From Caldilineaceae bacterium (GTDB taxonomy: Bacteria > Chloroflexota > Anaerolineae > Caldilineales > Caldilineaceae), in NCBI GenBank assembly GCA_028819675.1, contig JAPPKT010000528.1, forward strand, positions 1-5,201: a DNA stretch of 5,201 bases, written 5' to 3'. The notes beneath the pieces are model-generated. The model was not told the DNA's origin and made no database searches. It saw only the letters and a program-made list of their open reading frames with translations. A program made the translations under genes and the position numbers. Shown one piece after another: positions 5,071-5,201 of this stretch (position 1 is its first letter; each line of letters opens with the position of its first letter).

Positions 5071-5201
5071 TCAGGAGTCGTAGAAGAGCACGGGCTTGGC
5101 TTCGCGGATGATACCCAGCTTGGTGGCGGAACTATAGAATCTCTGCAGGCTGGCGAAACAGTCGACGTCGAAGCGGTATTGGATGTTTTTGTGCAGATAG
5201 G
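5071..5201 (-). CDS. 3' end of a gene, possibly MqnA-like chorismate dehydratase (partial)
   Basis: A minus-strand frame enters from the right edge and ends with TGA at 5073-5071, giving the last 42 residues of a protein. The other two frames are closed or unlike protein. The tail contains YLHKNIQYRF, then SLQRFYSSATKLGII about ten residues later, and ends PVLFYDS. The spacing of Y-L, the short beta-like segment and the helix L..FY..A..LG(I/L) resembles the C-terminus of MqnA/MqnD-family proteins, periplasmic-binding-protein-fold enzymes of the futalosine route to menaquinone. MqnA dehydrates chorismate to 3-enolpyruvylbenzoate. The identification rests on a short piece remembered by pattern; another binding-protein-fold protein is possible. 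That it is coding is more certain than what it encodes. It reads in the same direction as the transporter cluster but is separated from it by about 390 bases and a promoter, so it is probably a separate unit. Confidence 0.5.
   Translation of the reverse strand, partial: YLHKNIQYRFDVDCFASLQRFYSSATKLGIIREAKPVLFYDS

Overview
The window is bacterial, moderately G+C-rich chromosomal DNA. Every recognisable gene lies on the minus strand. The centre (about 359-4611) is a compact four-gene cluster. In transcription order it holds a MalG-type ABC permease, an extracellular solute-binding lipoprotein, a MalF-type ABC permease and a phytanoyl-CoA dioxygenase (PhyH) family oxygenase. The three transport genes form the binding and membrane parts of a CUT1-type carbohydrate importer. 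No ATPase gene is present, so a shared MsmX/UgpC-type ATPase encoded elsewhere is presumed. The last gene probably oxidises an imported compound or a derivative of it, but the sequence does not reveal the substrate.

Layout by position: 1-358 is non-coding and carries a short tandem heptamer repeat. 359-1156 is the PhyH oxygenase. 1256-2194 is the MalF-like permease. 2195-2289 is an intergenic gap with a strong hairpin. 2290-3609 is the binding protein, which has a twin-arginine signal followed by a lipobox. 3700-4611 is the MalG-like permease; the open frame runs on to 4782, but a near-consensus promoter at 4653-4680 lies inside that extension and supports the inner start. 4612-5070 is the upstream regulatory region, with several inverted repeats. 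5071-5201 is the 3' end of another minus-strand gene whose last 42 residues resemble the C-terminus of MqnA (chorismate dehydratase of the futalosine menaquinone pathway).

Organism: the cluster type (CUT1 importer without an ATPase, Tat-type lipoprotein binding protein, adjacent PhyH oxygenase) is common in environmental lineages such as Chloroflexota, Poribacteria, Planctomycetota and Verrucomicrobiota. The window alone does not allow a firm choice.

The genes look like one transcription unit driven from the promoter near 4660. Strong Shine-Dalgarno sequences precede the binding protein and the oxygenase but not the two permeases. The hairpin after the binding-protein gene would fit uneven expression, with more binding protein than permease. 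I found no clearly new biological system. The main points of interest are the gene order, the linked oxygenase, the intergenic hairpin and the structured upstream region.
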